A stretch of DNA of 51,291 bases from an uncultured Chloroflexota bacterium (lineage in GTDB: Bacteria > Chloroflexota > Anaerolineae > Anaerolineales > Anaerolineaceae), in assembly GCA_902786265.1 (NCBI GenBank), contig CADACE010000055.1:1-51291 (forward strand), in the 5' to 3' direction. The position numbers and the translations under genes are program-made. The notes under the pieces were generated by a model. It searched no databases and was not told the origin of the DNA. It saw only the letters and a program-made list of their open reading frames with translations. Positions 1-8,643 of this stretch are shown one piece after another (position 1 is the stretch's first letter; every line of letters begins with the position of its first letter).

Positions 1-1
1 C

Positions 2-319
2 ATGCTGATTTTGTTCGGACCGAAGCAGATGCAGGAAAACGCCCGCAAATTTGCGCAAACCATACGCCGGATCGTCCGTTCGGACACCTGGCGGACGTTT
101 CTCGAGATGTACGATGATGTGAACGCCATCAAAGATGAAGTGATCCGCGAATCCGGAATTCGCGAAGTCCAGGATTCCCTGCGCGGCGTCAACCTCGAAC
201 TGATCAATATTGATAAAGACCTGAGGGAAACTGATTTGGACCAGGGACCCGAAACAGCCGGTACAGCAGCAGCCCCGGAAACAGAAAACCATCATGAATC
301 AGAATCAAACCGGCTTTGA
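2..319 (+). CDS. TatA/TatB-like Sec-independent translocase subunit, 5' end missing
   Basis: The frame is open from the window edge, so the N-terminus and its membrane helix lie upstream. The first visible residues, LILFGPKQM, match the hinge after the single N-terminal helix in TatA/TatB (usually L-FGPK-LPE). An amphipathic helix follows, then an acidic and Ala/Thr-rich tail. TatA/B proteins oligomerise at the membrane and, with TatC, export folded twin-arginine substrates. The gene overlaps tatC by 26 bp, which fits a tat operon with coupled translation. The visible length and long charged helix suit TatB slightly better than TatA, but the two cannot be separated from this fragment. Confidence 0.72.
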   Translation: MLILFGPKQMQENARKFAQTIRRIVRSDTWRTFLEMYDDVNAIKDEVIRESGIREVQDSLRGVNLELINIDKDLRETDLDQGPETAGTAAAPETENHHESESNRL

Positions 320-1040
320 ACCCCAGACCACTCCCCTTGGAGAGTTGTTTGGCGCACTTGAAGAGCATATCACTGAACTGCGCAGGCGCATCATCATCTC
401 CGCGGCGGGGTTTCTTGCCGCAGTGGTACTGTGTTTTTTCTTCAGCGGACCGATCATGGATTTTCTCTGCCGGCCCATCGGCGGACTGAACACCCTGACC
501 TCGATCGAAATCACGGAAAACGTCTCTGCCGTATTCGATGTAGCGATGCTTGCGGGGTTTATTCTGGCCTTCCCGCTGATCACCTATGAAGCCTTTGCCT
601 TTATTCTCCCGGGTCTGAAAACCGGAGAAAAGGCGGTATTGTTTCGTTTTCTGCCGCCGGTGATCCTGTTTTTTCTCGCGGGGATCTGCTTTGCTTTTTT
701 CATTGTCCTTCCGGCGGCGATCCCTTTCCTGACTTCTTTCATGGGCATCAAAACGGAGATCCGTCCTTCCGATTATATTTCCTTCAGTACCAACCTTATT
801 TTCTGGATCGGGATCGTTTTTGAAATGCCGGTCATCATCTTCATCGCGGCCCGTCTGCACATCGTCCGCTCCGGTCAGCTATTAAAAAGCTGGCGGCAGG
901 CGGTCGTCATCTGCGCTGTGCTGGCGATGCTCATCACACCCACCGTTGACCCGGTCAACATGCTGCTGCTCATGGTTCCGCTCATTGCACTTTATTTTCT
1001 GAGCATACTCGGCGCAAAGCTCGCGGAGCGGAAAGCATGA
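294..1040 (+). CDS. tatC: Sec-independent protein translocase TatC
   Basis: This 248-residue polytopic protein is the normal length for TatC, the Tat component that recognises the twin-arginine signal peptide. Residues about 23-33 (EEHITELRRRI) match the conserved cytoplasmic N-terminal motif HL-ELR-R. Six hydrophobic helices follow. The conserved loop FAFILPGL comes after the second helix, FEMPVI is near helix 4, and TPTVDPVNMLLLMVPL precedes the last helix. The start ATG lies inside the end of the upstream TatA/B gene. No obvious terminator follows; the next gene is convergent. Identification is firm. Confidence 0.95.
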   Translation: MNQNQTGFEPQTTPLGELFGALEEHITELRRRIIISAAGFLAAVVLCFFFSGPIMDFLCRPIGGLNTLTSIEITENVSAVFDVAMLAGFILAFPLITYEAFAFILPGLKTGEKAVLFRFLPPVILFFLAGICFAFFIVLPAAIPFLTSFMGIKTEIRPSDYISFSTNLIFWIGIVFEMPVIIFIAARLHIVRSGQLLKSWRQAVVICAVLAMLITPTVDPVNMLLLMVPLIALYFLSILGAKLAERKA

Positions 1041-1191
1041 TCATCATATCCTGAATTGCCGGAGAATTGTATCGGAGGCCCAGATTCTTTCGATATGTGG
1101 GAACAGGGCAGTATCCTGCTTTTCTTAGGCGATACCGCAGCAGGAGAGGTGCGAAACCGGGACAAAAAATCAGAACATGGGATTGTAAGAT

Positions 1192-1228
1192 AAAAAAGAT
1201 CGATCAGGGGATAACGTCCTGATCGATC
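1192..1228 (-). terminator. Rho-independent terminator for the DUF4157 gene
   Basis: A perfect 11-bp inverted repeat (1198-1208 with 1218-1228, arms GATCGATCAGG and CCTGATCGATC) has a 9-nt loop. Read on the minus strand it is followed by TTTTTTA (1197-1191). It lies 41 bp past the stop of the minus-strand gene ending at 1270. Confidence 0.8.
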
Positions 1229-1269
1229 CGCCGGCTGAGATTGTTTCTATAAAAGAAACCCGCCGATAA

Positions 1270-3693
1270 TTATTTACCCTTTTTCTTCTTCTTTTTTTTA
1301 TTGAGATTCTTCCTTTTCGGAGCCTCGACGATCATGGACGTATTCAGAACGTCTTCCGGATCTGCATTCACAATTTGAGCAACCGGGTTCAAATTGGGAG
1401 CTTGATCTGCATTTATCTGGTTGACCTCATTTCCTCCGGCCATTTGCAGCGGAGCGTTATTCCCGACGGGGTTGGCATTGACCGCATCATTCACAGGAGG
1501 CACCGCAGCAGCCGGACCGGGGTTGACATTTGCCGCATTCTGCTGAGGCACTACTGCTGCGGGATTGGCATTCTGTACTGCCGGCTGCTGAGGAGCATGC
1601 CGCGCACCAAAATTACGCCATCTGCTGAAGAAGCGTCCGATTTTGGAGAACCAGCCGCGCTTTTTCTTTTGGAAACCGGCTTTTTGTTTCGCTGTCATGC
1701 GTTTTTCGTATTCTTTCACCATTGCGATACTGGCCGGTTTGGCGTCCGCGCCTTTGGTGTAGACATCATGGAAGGATTCCGCGAACCATTCCGAGGGTTG
1801 CGTCTGTCCGTAATCGGAAGTGAGATGATGATTGGTAAGGACCTGGCTGTTTTCTGTATCGATTTGTCCCGGTATCCCTTCTTCAGCATCCACCGGAACC
1901 CTTGGCAGGTTGGCATAATCGTTTGGAATAACCTGCTGCAGAGTAGCTTCAAGGATATCTGATTCCGCCTGATGATTGCTGTGCTCATCATCAGTTTCGT
2001 TCAAAAAGGATGCCTGAGCGTGTCCCAATTCATGGTTCCCGACATAATCCAGATGATGCCCGATGGAATCCGGACCCGCGTTTACCTTATCCCGGATTTT
2101 CTGGCCTTCCGGTGTAGCTCTGTCATGATATGCGTCGTAAGAGAGCTGTGCCTTTTCACCGCGAATATTCGCGGTGGTAAATGTAGACATCACCGCTTGA
2201 CTCGGATTTTCCCTGTAGGAGCCTTTTTCTTCGTTCCACGTGACGGTTAAACCGCCGATCCGGTGCTTTAATTCCGGATAGTCCCGGACCTGGCGGACCA
2301 TGTTCTTTAATTTTATCTTCAGCAGAGGAACATTGACATCCGCACCTACTTTGTGATCATATTGAACCTTTTTGATCTGCTTTCTTTTTTCCCTGGCCTC
2401 ATTATATTTCACCATTGCGTCATCATATTTTTTCTGTATTCTGTCTTTCACGGAGCCGGGTGCCAGTTTTTTCAACATATCGTGAAGATCTTTTGCATCT
2501 TTTTTCGCAAATTTGTGCTCATTTTCAATGTTCTGATTCTCCCGCAGCCGCTGATCTCTTTGACCTTCAGTCAGATCAACTCTTTCGCCGTTGTCATTGA
2601 TGATATAAGGGAGCGGTTGTCTGGCATTATTAACGTATTGTCCTATTGAAGCGTTGATCTCCTGCGGGGTGAAATCGCGGCCTTCCGTATAGGAGAGAAA
2701 CGCGTAGTAGGCTTCCTTCGCGGAATTGGCATCGTCGATCTTCTGCTGAGCTTCAAGAACCTCGGCATCGTTAGTGGGATTAAAGTTATGGCCCGCAAGC
2801 TCGGCAGCGGTCATCTCGTAAGCTCGTTTCTTAATATGCTGGTCATTTTGGTGGTTATATTTTGGATTCCCGACCAAAATGTTCGTCTGCAGTGCCACGG
2901 ATTCCACACCCACCTTATCGGTCCTGTTTTTCATGTAATCCAGGAAGCCTTCGTACTCATCCGTCCGGTCCCACATTTCATCTTTGTTAATGACGCTCCG
3001 TGTAGCGATATCCTTGAGGATCGCTTCCCCGGAATAGTCCCTGTCCCCCAGATTGGATAAAAAGAGGATGCCGGTATCTTCATTCAGGTCACTGATCCTG
3101 TTGCCGTTTTGCTGCGCGAATTTTTTGATCGGTTTTTTCAAATCAGCAAAGACCCGCCGGCCGTAATCCGTGCTCTGCTTCTGCGCGTTCATCAGCTCAA
3201 GAGAACCGGCATTCGCGGGAACGTTCTCCCGCCTTTGAACAGCGTTTTCGTCCTCACCTTTGAAGAGCTGGACTGTTCCGTTCGGCACGGATCGGGAGAC
3301 ATTTCCCTCTACCGCGCCCTGCTGGACGGTATGGACCAGTTCATGCGCGGCGATTTTCGGGTCAAAGCCACCTTTGCCGAAATGGACGTCGTTCCCCTGT
3401 GCCCAGGCCCGGGCACCCATTGCCCGGCTCCGGTTCATACTGAGGGTGTCGCTGTGAAACTGAACAGAGGAAAAATCCGCACCCAGACGGCTGCCCATTT
3501 CCCGCATGATGTCATCGGGAGTTTGGGATGTCACACCCTGAGAGAGTCGGTCCGCTTCTTTTTCCGCAGCCGAATCTTCCATAATGCGCATGACCAGACT
3601 GTTCGGCAGCTGTGTATTCCGCGAAGGGTCTGATTTTGTTGATGAAGCATTGTTATTATGCTTATTTTTTCGTTTATCAAAACTGTATGACAT
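1270..3693 (-). CDS. DUF4157 (eCIS-core) protein with second HELGH metalloprotease-like domain
   Basis: An 807-residue protein. Residues about 60-126 are a clear DUF4157 domain, including the SSVQFHSD region, the HFG..GFDP region and HELVHTVQQG at 117-126 (HExxH). This domain is the marker of proteins associated with extracellular contractile injection systems and of some polymorphic toxins. A long helical, charged middle follows. A second zinc-binding-type motif HELGH lies at 554-558, with EWFAESF at 635-641 as a plausible third-ligand Glu region, like gluzincins of the anthrax lethal factor type. The tail is Pro/Ala/Asn-rich and ends in a run of lysines. No signal peptide is seen. The likely role is a processed cargo or toxin with protease activity; that activity is inferred. 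A terminator follows at 1198-1228. Confidence 0.85.
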   Translation of the reverse strand: MSYSFDKRKNKHNNNASSTKSDPSRNTQLPNSLVMRIMEDSAAEKEADRLSQGVTSQTPDDIMREMGSRLGADFSSVQFHSDTLSMNRSRAMGARAWAQGNDVHFGKGGFDPKIAAHELVHTVQQGAVEGNVSRSVPNGTVQLFKGEDENAVQRRENVPANAGSLELMNAQKQSTDYGRRVFADLKKPIKKFAQQNGNRISDLNEDTGILFLSNLGDRDYSGEAILKDIATRSVINKDEMWDRTDEYEGFLDYMKNRTDKVGVESVALQTNILVGNPKYNHQNDQHIKKRAYEMTAAELAGHNFNPTNDAEVLEAQQKIDDANSAKEAYYAFLSYTEGRDFTPQEINASIGQYVNNARQPLPYIINDNGERVDLTEGQRDQRLRENQNIENEHKFAKKDAKDLHDMLKKLAPGSVKDRIQKKYDDAMVKYNEAREKRKQIKKVQYDHKVGADVNVPLLKIKLKNMVRQVRDYPELKHRIGGLTVTWNEEKGSYRENPSQAVMSTFTTANIRGEKAQLSYDAYHDRATPEGQKIRDKVNAGPDSIGHHLDYVGNHELGHAQASFLNETDDEHSNHQAESDILEATLQQVIPNDYANLPRVPVDAEEGIPGQIDTENSQVLTNHHLTSDYGQTQPSEWFAESFHDVYTKGADAKPASIAMVKEYEKRMTAKQKAGFQKKKRGWFSKIGRFFSRWRNFGARHAPQQPAVQNANPAAVVPQQNAANVNPGPAAAVPPVNDAVNANPVGNNAPLQMAGGNEVNQINADQAPNLNPVAQIVNADPEDVLNTSMIVEAPKRKNLNKKKKKKKGK

Positions 3694-3773
3694 TGCCGTC
3701 TGCTCTTTATTTCAATACACCAGAGTTAGCTTTTCCGATAATATATTGTATCACTAAAACTTGACAGTTAGAA

Positions 3774-3793
3774 TTACGAGATAAAACTCGTAA
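3774..3793. repeat. 7-bp inverted repeat near IS left end
   Basis: TTACGAG and CTCGTAA are separated by 6 nt. The repeat lies between the DUF4157 gene's upstream region and the transposase. Hairpins near IS ends often shield the transposase from outside transcription, but it has no T-tract here. Confidence 0.35.
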
Positions 3794-3899
3794 AAACAAA
3801 GAACCTTGACAATTGAATAAAAATGAGTCGAAGAAAAGAAAAAGAAGCTCTTTTGTGAGATAATTATTTTAGCTTAAAAAATCCTTCAAAGGAGCTTCT

Positions 3900-4778
3900 A
3901 TGAAAGACATTGTATCATTATTAAAGAAAAGTGCAAAGAACTTTGACAAAATTTCCCAGACAGGAAAAAGGCTGATTCCATCTACACTAATGAAAAAATG
4001 TGGCTTCAAGAAAGAAAAAGGGCTGCCATGTAAAACGATATTGACTGATCTGCTGATGTTAGCATTCGAGAAAAAAGGCCTATATCAAAAGGCTGGAAAA
4101 GACAAAGAAATGAACGGGAATCTCAAAACATACTATCGGTTTCTCGAAAATGCTAAACACCAATGGGAAAAACTGCTATATGAGGTAGCGGAAAAGGTGG
4201 TATTTGAGATTTCGAAATTAACAGACCACAGAAGGCATGTGCTGGTAATCGATGATTCGCTCTATGAGCGGCCATATGGCAAGAGAGTTGAATTGAGTGC
4301 ATGGCAATATGATCATGTGGATCATGTCTGCAAAAAAGGTTTTCGATTTCTCACAGTAGGTTGGGCGGATGGATTTAGCTTCATCCCGCTGATGTTCCGG
4401 CTGGTCAGTTCCGGAAAAACACAAACTGTTCCGGAAGGCTATGACAAACGGACAACAGCATACAGAAGACGTATAAATGCACTGAAGAAGATGACAGATT
4501 CTGCTATTGAGTTTCTGGGCAAAGCCAAATCATTAGGGGCTCAATATGTTACATGTGATTCCTGGTTTGGCAATCCAAAAACAATTCGGCAGATGAAGAA
4601 TCTGGGATATGACGTCGTCAGCCATATCAAATCCAATTATCTCTTCTGTTTTGACAATGGGTTGTATAAGGCAAAATACATTCAAAAGCATCTTGATCGA
4701 AGTAAAGAATGGTGCAACCTTATCGATAAACTGCTTCCCGAAAACGCTCCCACTGATTGCTATTCCCGGAATAATTGA
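3900..4778 (+). pseudogene. IS4-family (DDE) transposase, C-terminally truncated
   Basis: A 292-residue DDE transposase fragment with a good ribosome site (AAAGGAG, 3888-3894). The first catalytic Asp is in VIDDSLYERP, followed by the typical GFRFLTVGWADG and FSFIPLMFRL blocks. The second Asp is in TCDSWFGNPKTI, followed by a VVSHIKSN segment. The region that should carry the catalytic Glu (the YREK-like helix) is absent. The protein ends abruptly after LLPENAPTDCYSRNN, apparently out of register with the family, and an unrelated frame continues to about 4866. The protein is therefore probably inactive. It sits between two divergent-looking giant genes and may mark an insertion into a toxin/eCIS locus. 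Confidence 0.8.
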
Positions 4779-4993
4779 TCCTCGTCCCCTTTTTGACGCT
4801 TACATATCAATTGTCATGTTAGCTAATGATAAGCCTGTGTTCAAATACAGGATCAATAATCATTGAAACCGAAATTGTCAATTTAATTCTGATGTTGGGT
4901 GTTCCGAATTTTTTGTGTGTCCGCAGGTGAGAATAAAAATCCCTGCGAATATTTTTTATAAAATCAACACAATGACAAGACAGGGCTCCGTCT

Positions 4994-7900
4994 TTATTCC
5001 GCTGCCTGCTGATTTTCAGACATTATATCAGCAATCATGCTGCTGATTTTGGCCATGACCGGGCTTCTTAAGTCTGTCACCGATCTTGAGATCGCATCGA
5101 CCGTACGCAGTTTTGCCCGGTCTTTGAAGATCTGGTACACCCATCTGCTCAGCAGCCCGACAGCGTCCCATCTGACCTTCTTTTCATTGGGTTCTTCTAT
5201 CGCATTTTTGATCCCGCGCAGGATCATTTCCATCACATCCCGGTTCTCATCGATTTTGGCGGACATGTCCTCCAGAGTCCAGGCGATCACCTCTTCTTTG
5301 GAGGTTCCCCGGTTCCGGAATTCCTGAGTCACCCGGCTGCCCATTTCTCCGAAGACCGATTTCATGATCTGCATCTGATAAACATTGGAGGCTGAATACA
5401 TTGAAAAGTCTTTTATCGGAACGTTAAAACTCTTATCCTCGGCTGACTGCTGTCCATAGTAACTTACATTTTTGTCCGATGTTTCCTTCTTGGAAAGTGC
5501 GAAGGCGTAATTCACATCCTGCTGGCTGAATTTTCCTTTTTCCAGCAAATACCTGTGGGATTTATCAAAATCTTCGGCAAGCGCTTCGATGCGGTCAAGC
5601 TTTGCCAACTCCCTGAACTGGGGATCATTCTCCCCGAAATACCCATTTTCGTAATCCGTTTGAAGGTCGATATATTTTTGATAATTTTTGATCGCCTTTT
5701 CAGGTGTTTTGTAGATCTGAAGATAACTTTCAAAGTGGGAAGGTGTCATCTTCGCCCTGCTGAACTTACGCTTTTCATCCGTATGGGTGAACGAATATTC
5801 TTTTTCGAAAAAATCTTCTTTGAGGTCTTTCAGATCATCTTCCGGGTCCTCATGATCTTTATTCTCAGTTTGCGCGTATGCCATGTCCATGTTCCGGATC
5901 CCGTTCGTCGCCCAGTTCAGTATTTCCAGAAACGCTTCCTGTACCCGTTTGTCATTATGGTAATATTTGAAAAGGAGGGTATTGCAGTCATTGACGATAT
6001 CCGTAAATACGGACCGGTACCGGATCAAATCTGTCTGTTTCGCCCGCAGCAGTTCATTATTGGTTACAGGCATGCCATCCATGGATGCCTTGATATTTTC
6101 CTGTGACAGCGAATCCAGGATCTCTTCCAGTTCGTCCGACGTATTTTCGTCGCTCAGTTTCTCCGGCGGCGTAATACTTTCCAGCGCAGCCCTCAGTTTT
6201 CCGGCAACCCGCGGCAGCTGTTGAACTACATCTTTTATTGGGTAAGCTCCGGCTTCCTTGCCGTTCACAACACGGCCGAGCCCTGCCCCCAGTTTCCCCG
6301 ACCTGCCGCCTTCCATACGCAGCATATTCTCTCCCGCTCCGTTCGGTGAATAGGCCTTATCTTTGTGCGTTGAGAAGAAGCTGATGGATTTGTTGTAGCG
6401 TTTATAATCTTCCTCCGAAGCCAGCTTGTTTCCATAGCCCTGGTAGGTCATGTCGTCCTTGTCTTTTAACTTGGCGAACTGGTTTTCAGCCTCGGCTTTC
6501 GCAAATGAGGAAAAGAGGCCGGCGCCGAGCATCATTCTGTCCGCTTTGTGGTGTGCATAGACTTTATCCATTTCGAAAATGGGGGCCGCGCCCCGGATCT
6601 TTGCCACATCCACGACCATTTCTTTGGCGAAGGTCGTACAGTTCCGCGTATATTGGTTGTATCCGCCCCGGTCCGCGTAAGTTTCCGAAGCGCGGAGCAC
6701 ATCATTCACCTGTTTTGGGGTCGCGGTGTAAGAACGGCTGACATCGAAGGAGTTGCCTCTTTCATTTCTCAGCTCACCGGGAACAGTCGCGCCGCTGTAA
6801 CCCTGTACTGCCACCATTGATTTGCTGCCGGCCGTGCCGCCCCCGTTTCCGAATCCGTAGCGCAGGTGATAGCGCTGCCAGCGGCCGCTCCTGGGGCTTT
6901 TCCGGCTGTATTCAATGCCGATGCCTGTATGGCCGCTCGCAAGGTATTCATCTACAGTGTATTGAGAAGAGCTTTGCGCGACATACACGGAGATGACCGG
7001 GGGCCGGGGTTTTCTTTTCCTGTCCTTCTTATCCTCGGCATCTCCCTCTACCGCCACCGGATAGGACCAGACATCCGGGACCCTTCGGAAGTCAATGTTG
7101 ACCTCATCGTCATTCTCCGGCCTTTCTTCAAACTGCGCGCCGTCCCATCCGGGGATGTTTTTACGGTTTTTCTCCTTCTGGGAAAAATCCTGTCCGAATA
7201 TCCTTCTCCATGTGCCATACCAGGAGTTCGACTTGGTAAAGATCCCTCCGGTTATCATGTTCAGCATGGTGCCGAGCGTGCCGATGACCTTCCCAAAAAA
7301 CTTACCGGAATAATACGCGAGGGAACTGAGGAAACGCTTGCCCCAGTTTGCTTTCTTCCGCGGAGGGAGCTTCTGCACAGCGATATCCAGCTCTTTTACA
7401 GGCTCCAGCGATTCGTCGATCTGCGTGAGGTCTTCCTCTTTTTCAGGCTCTGCGGCCTTTTTTGAGGCGGATTTTTTCGATGATTTTTTTGATGTTTTTT
7501 TGGCAGCCTTTTTGGCAGGCTTTTCCTTCTTTTCCTCCCTGGTTCCGGGGAGTTTCCCGTAAAAACCGGTGTTCAGTTCGTCGATTTCCGGGGAAGACTC
7601 TTCATCGTTTCCGATCTTGTTTGCCTCAGCTCTTTTCTTCAGAGCCTCTGCAGCTTCCATGGCCAGCTTCGAGGCTTCATCTTCCGATTCAATATCGCCG
7701 CTGTCCGATTCATCATCCCTGATGTTATTTTTTATGTAGTGTCCGCTCTCGTGAATAAACGAATTGTCTTTTTCATCTTCCGAGTCTGAACTGTAATCCT
7801 TTTCCGCCATCGCATAGTCCACGGACCTCTTCCGGCGCGGATGGTTTGCCTCATTGGAGGGATTTAAAAAATCACCGTAATTCCCGGCAGACTCATTGGA

Positions 7901-7996
7901 AATATTGGAAAAGCGCCCGTCATATTCGAGCTCTTCTTTGACTTCCGGGTCGATATTCTGGTTTTCCCTGTTTTTTTGGTTGATCTTTGAATACAT
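4994..7996 (-). CDS. Large protein with permuted papain-like (NlpC/P60-type) core; candidate toxin/eCIS cargo
   Basis: A 1000-residue protein not matched to one named family. The N-terminal 150 residues are acidic and low-complexity but contain HESGH at 82-86 (HExxH pattern). Residues about 152-185 are a Lys/Ala-rich stretch like histone H1 tails. Residues about 220-255 include a hydrophobic, Gly-rich segment. The recognisable core is at about 335-465: GHTGIGIEY with His356, a variable insert, then YTRNCTTFA with Cys453. His-before-Cys spacing is the mark of circularly permuted NlpC/P60 (LRAT/YiiX-like) papain-fold enzymes, which cut amide or acyl bonds. The C-terminal half is long and helical. 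No signal peptide. It is codirectional with the DUF4157 protein, and both share charged, Lys-rich composition. The function is inferred. Confidence 0.7.
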   Translation of the reverse strand: MYSKINQKNRENQNIDPEVKEELEYDGRFSNISNESAGNYGDFLNPSNEANHPRRKRSVDYAMAEKDYSSDSEDEKDNSFIHESGHYIKNNIRDDESDSGDIESEDEASKLAMEAAEALKKRAEANKIGNDEESSPEIDELNTGFYGKLPGTREEKKEKPAKKAAKKTSKKSSKKSASKKAAEPEKEEDLTQIDESLEPVKELDIAVQKLPPRKKANWGKRFLSSLAYYSGKFFGKVIGTLGTMLNMITGGIFTKSNSWYGTWRRIFGQDFSQKEKNRKNIPGWDGAQFEERPENDDEVNIDFRRVPDVWSYPVAVEGDAEDKKDRKRKPRPPVISVYVAQSSSQYTVDEYLASGHTGIGIEYSRKSPRSGRWQRYHLRYGFGNGGGTAGSKSMVAVQGYSGATVPGELRNERGNSFDVSRSYTATPKQVNDVLRASETYADRGGYNQYTRNCTTFAKEMVVDVAKIRGAAPIFEMDKVYAHHKADRMMLGAGLFSSFAKAEAENQFAKLKDKDDMTYQGYGNKLASEEDYKRYNKSISFFSTHKDKAYSPNGAGENMLRMEGGRSGKLGAGLGRVVNGKEAGAYPIKDVVQQLPRVAGKLRAALESITPPEKLSDENTSDELEEILDSLSQENIKASMDGMPVTNNELLRAKQTDLIRYRSVFTDIVNDCNTLLFKYYHNDKRVQEAFLEILNWATNGIRNMDMAYAQTENKDHEDPEDDLKDLKEDFFEKEYSFTHTDEKRKFSRAKMTPSHFESYLQIYKTPEKAIKNYQKYIDLQTDYENGYFGENDPQFRELAKLDRIEALAEDFDKSHRYLLEKGKFSQQDVNYAFALSKKETSDKNVSYYGQQSAEDKSFNVPIKDFSMYSASNVYQMQIMKSVFGEMGSRVTQEFRNRGTSKEEVIAWTLEDMSAKIDENRDVMEMILRGIKNAIEEPNEKKVRWDAVGLLSRWVYQIFKDRAKLRTVDAISRSVTDLRSPVMAKISSMIADIMSENQQAAE

Positions 7997-8536
7997 CTCT
8001 GACTTGCCCTACGACAATTGGTATATATTCCTAATTATAAATCAACTTTATCTATTTTGCAGGATCCGGATGCGGTTTGGAGTATAAGCCCGGGTTTGCC
8101 GGGCTGTGAGTGCTTCGGTCATGCCGGACTGGAACGCCTTAACACCGACAATACTTCTGATATTGAAAAAAATCAAATCTGTCAGTGGTTTCTGATCTTC
8201 TCGAATGCGATCCGCGGGAAGTTATTGTATAACCGGTTCAATGCAATCATTGAAGTCGCTGTGCTTTCCGATGAAGCGATTACCAGAATGCTGACCACCA
8301 GGGTTCCTGAATGTTCGCCGGTTGTTTATAAGCTTTTAGGCGTATAAAAAAGAATAAACTCCCGAAGTTGACATTTCATGGGCTGCGGCACTAATTCATC
8401 TCAATTTTTTCAGATGCTGGTATTGACCTTAATTCAGGTTTTCCCGTTGGGAAATTTGCCTTTGATCCCTGATGCGTGTGGAAAAAATTTGATTTTCGTG
8501 ATACCTGAATATTCAATTAGAGGTATAAAGCAAAAC
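7997..8536. other. Long intergenic gap with no recognised gene
   Basis: This stretch separates the giant minus-strand gene from the PrsW-like gene. A TTG-initiated plus frame (8018-8347, 109 codons) and a short ATG frame (8378-8566) exist. Neither has a convincing ribosome site or recognisable motif, and the second runs into the hairpin at 8537. They are either decayed sequence or untranslated leader. Nothing else was identified. Confidence 0.4.
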
Positions 8537-8586
8537 GGGAGTTTTTCAAATTCCGTTCGATCCTGAACAGGATTTGAAAAACTCCC
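8537..8586 (-). terminator. Long hairpin, probable terminator after the PrsW-like gene
   Basis: A 15-bp perfect inverted repeat (8537-8551 with 8572-8586, arm GGGAGTTTTTCAAAT). An inner 4-bp stem GTTC/GAAC (8555-8558 with 8565-8568) extends it with a one-base bulge. On the minus strand it lies 58 bp past the stop at 8644 and is followed by TTTTGC. Confidence 0.65.
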
Positions 8587-8643
8587 TCTGTAATACAAAA
8601 ACAGTTTTTCCGTTATCGGGTCCTTATGCAGCTGTATTCATAA

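Larger units (their letters stand above)
3757..4885 (+). mobile_element. Truncated IS4-like insertion sequence
   Basis: The element carries a transposase lacking its C-terminus. The possible ends are imperfect: AAACTTGACAGTTA (3757-3770) against the complement of the TGTCAATTTA side at 4871-4885, sharing TTGACA-TT. A second TTGACAATT copy lies at 3806-3814, so the left boundary is uncertain. At about 1.1 kb it is shorter than a usual complete element of this type (about 1.4-1.6 kb), fitting an internal or terminal deletion. No target-site duplication could be identified by eye. Confidence 0.5.

Noticed and set aside
204..860. 218-codon minus-strand frame over tatC
   Set aside because: It is antisense to the clear TatC frame and has low-complexity charged composition; a shadow of GC-biased codons.
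1270..7996. A complete eCIS or phage-tail locus
   Set aside because: Only DUF4157-type and cargo-like genes are present; no sheath, tube, baseplate or AAA ATPase gene is visible in the window.
8018..8347. 109-codon TTG-initiated plus frame
   Set aside because: No ribosome site, no recognisable motif and an uncommon start; kept only as a note in the gap description.
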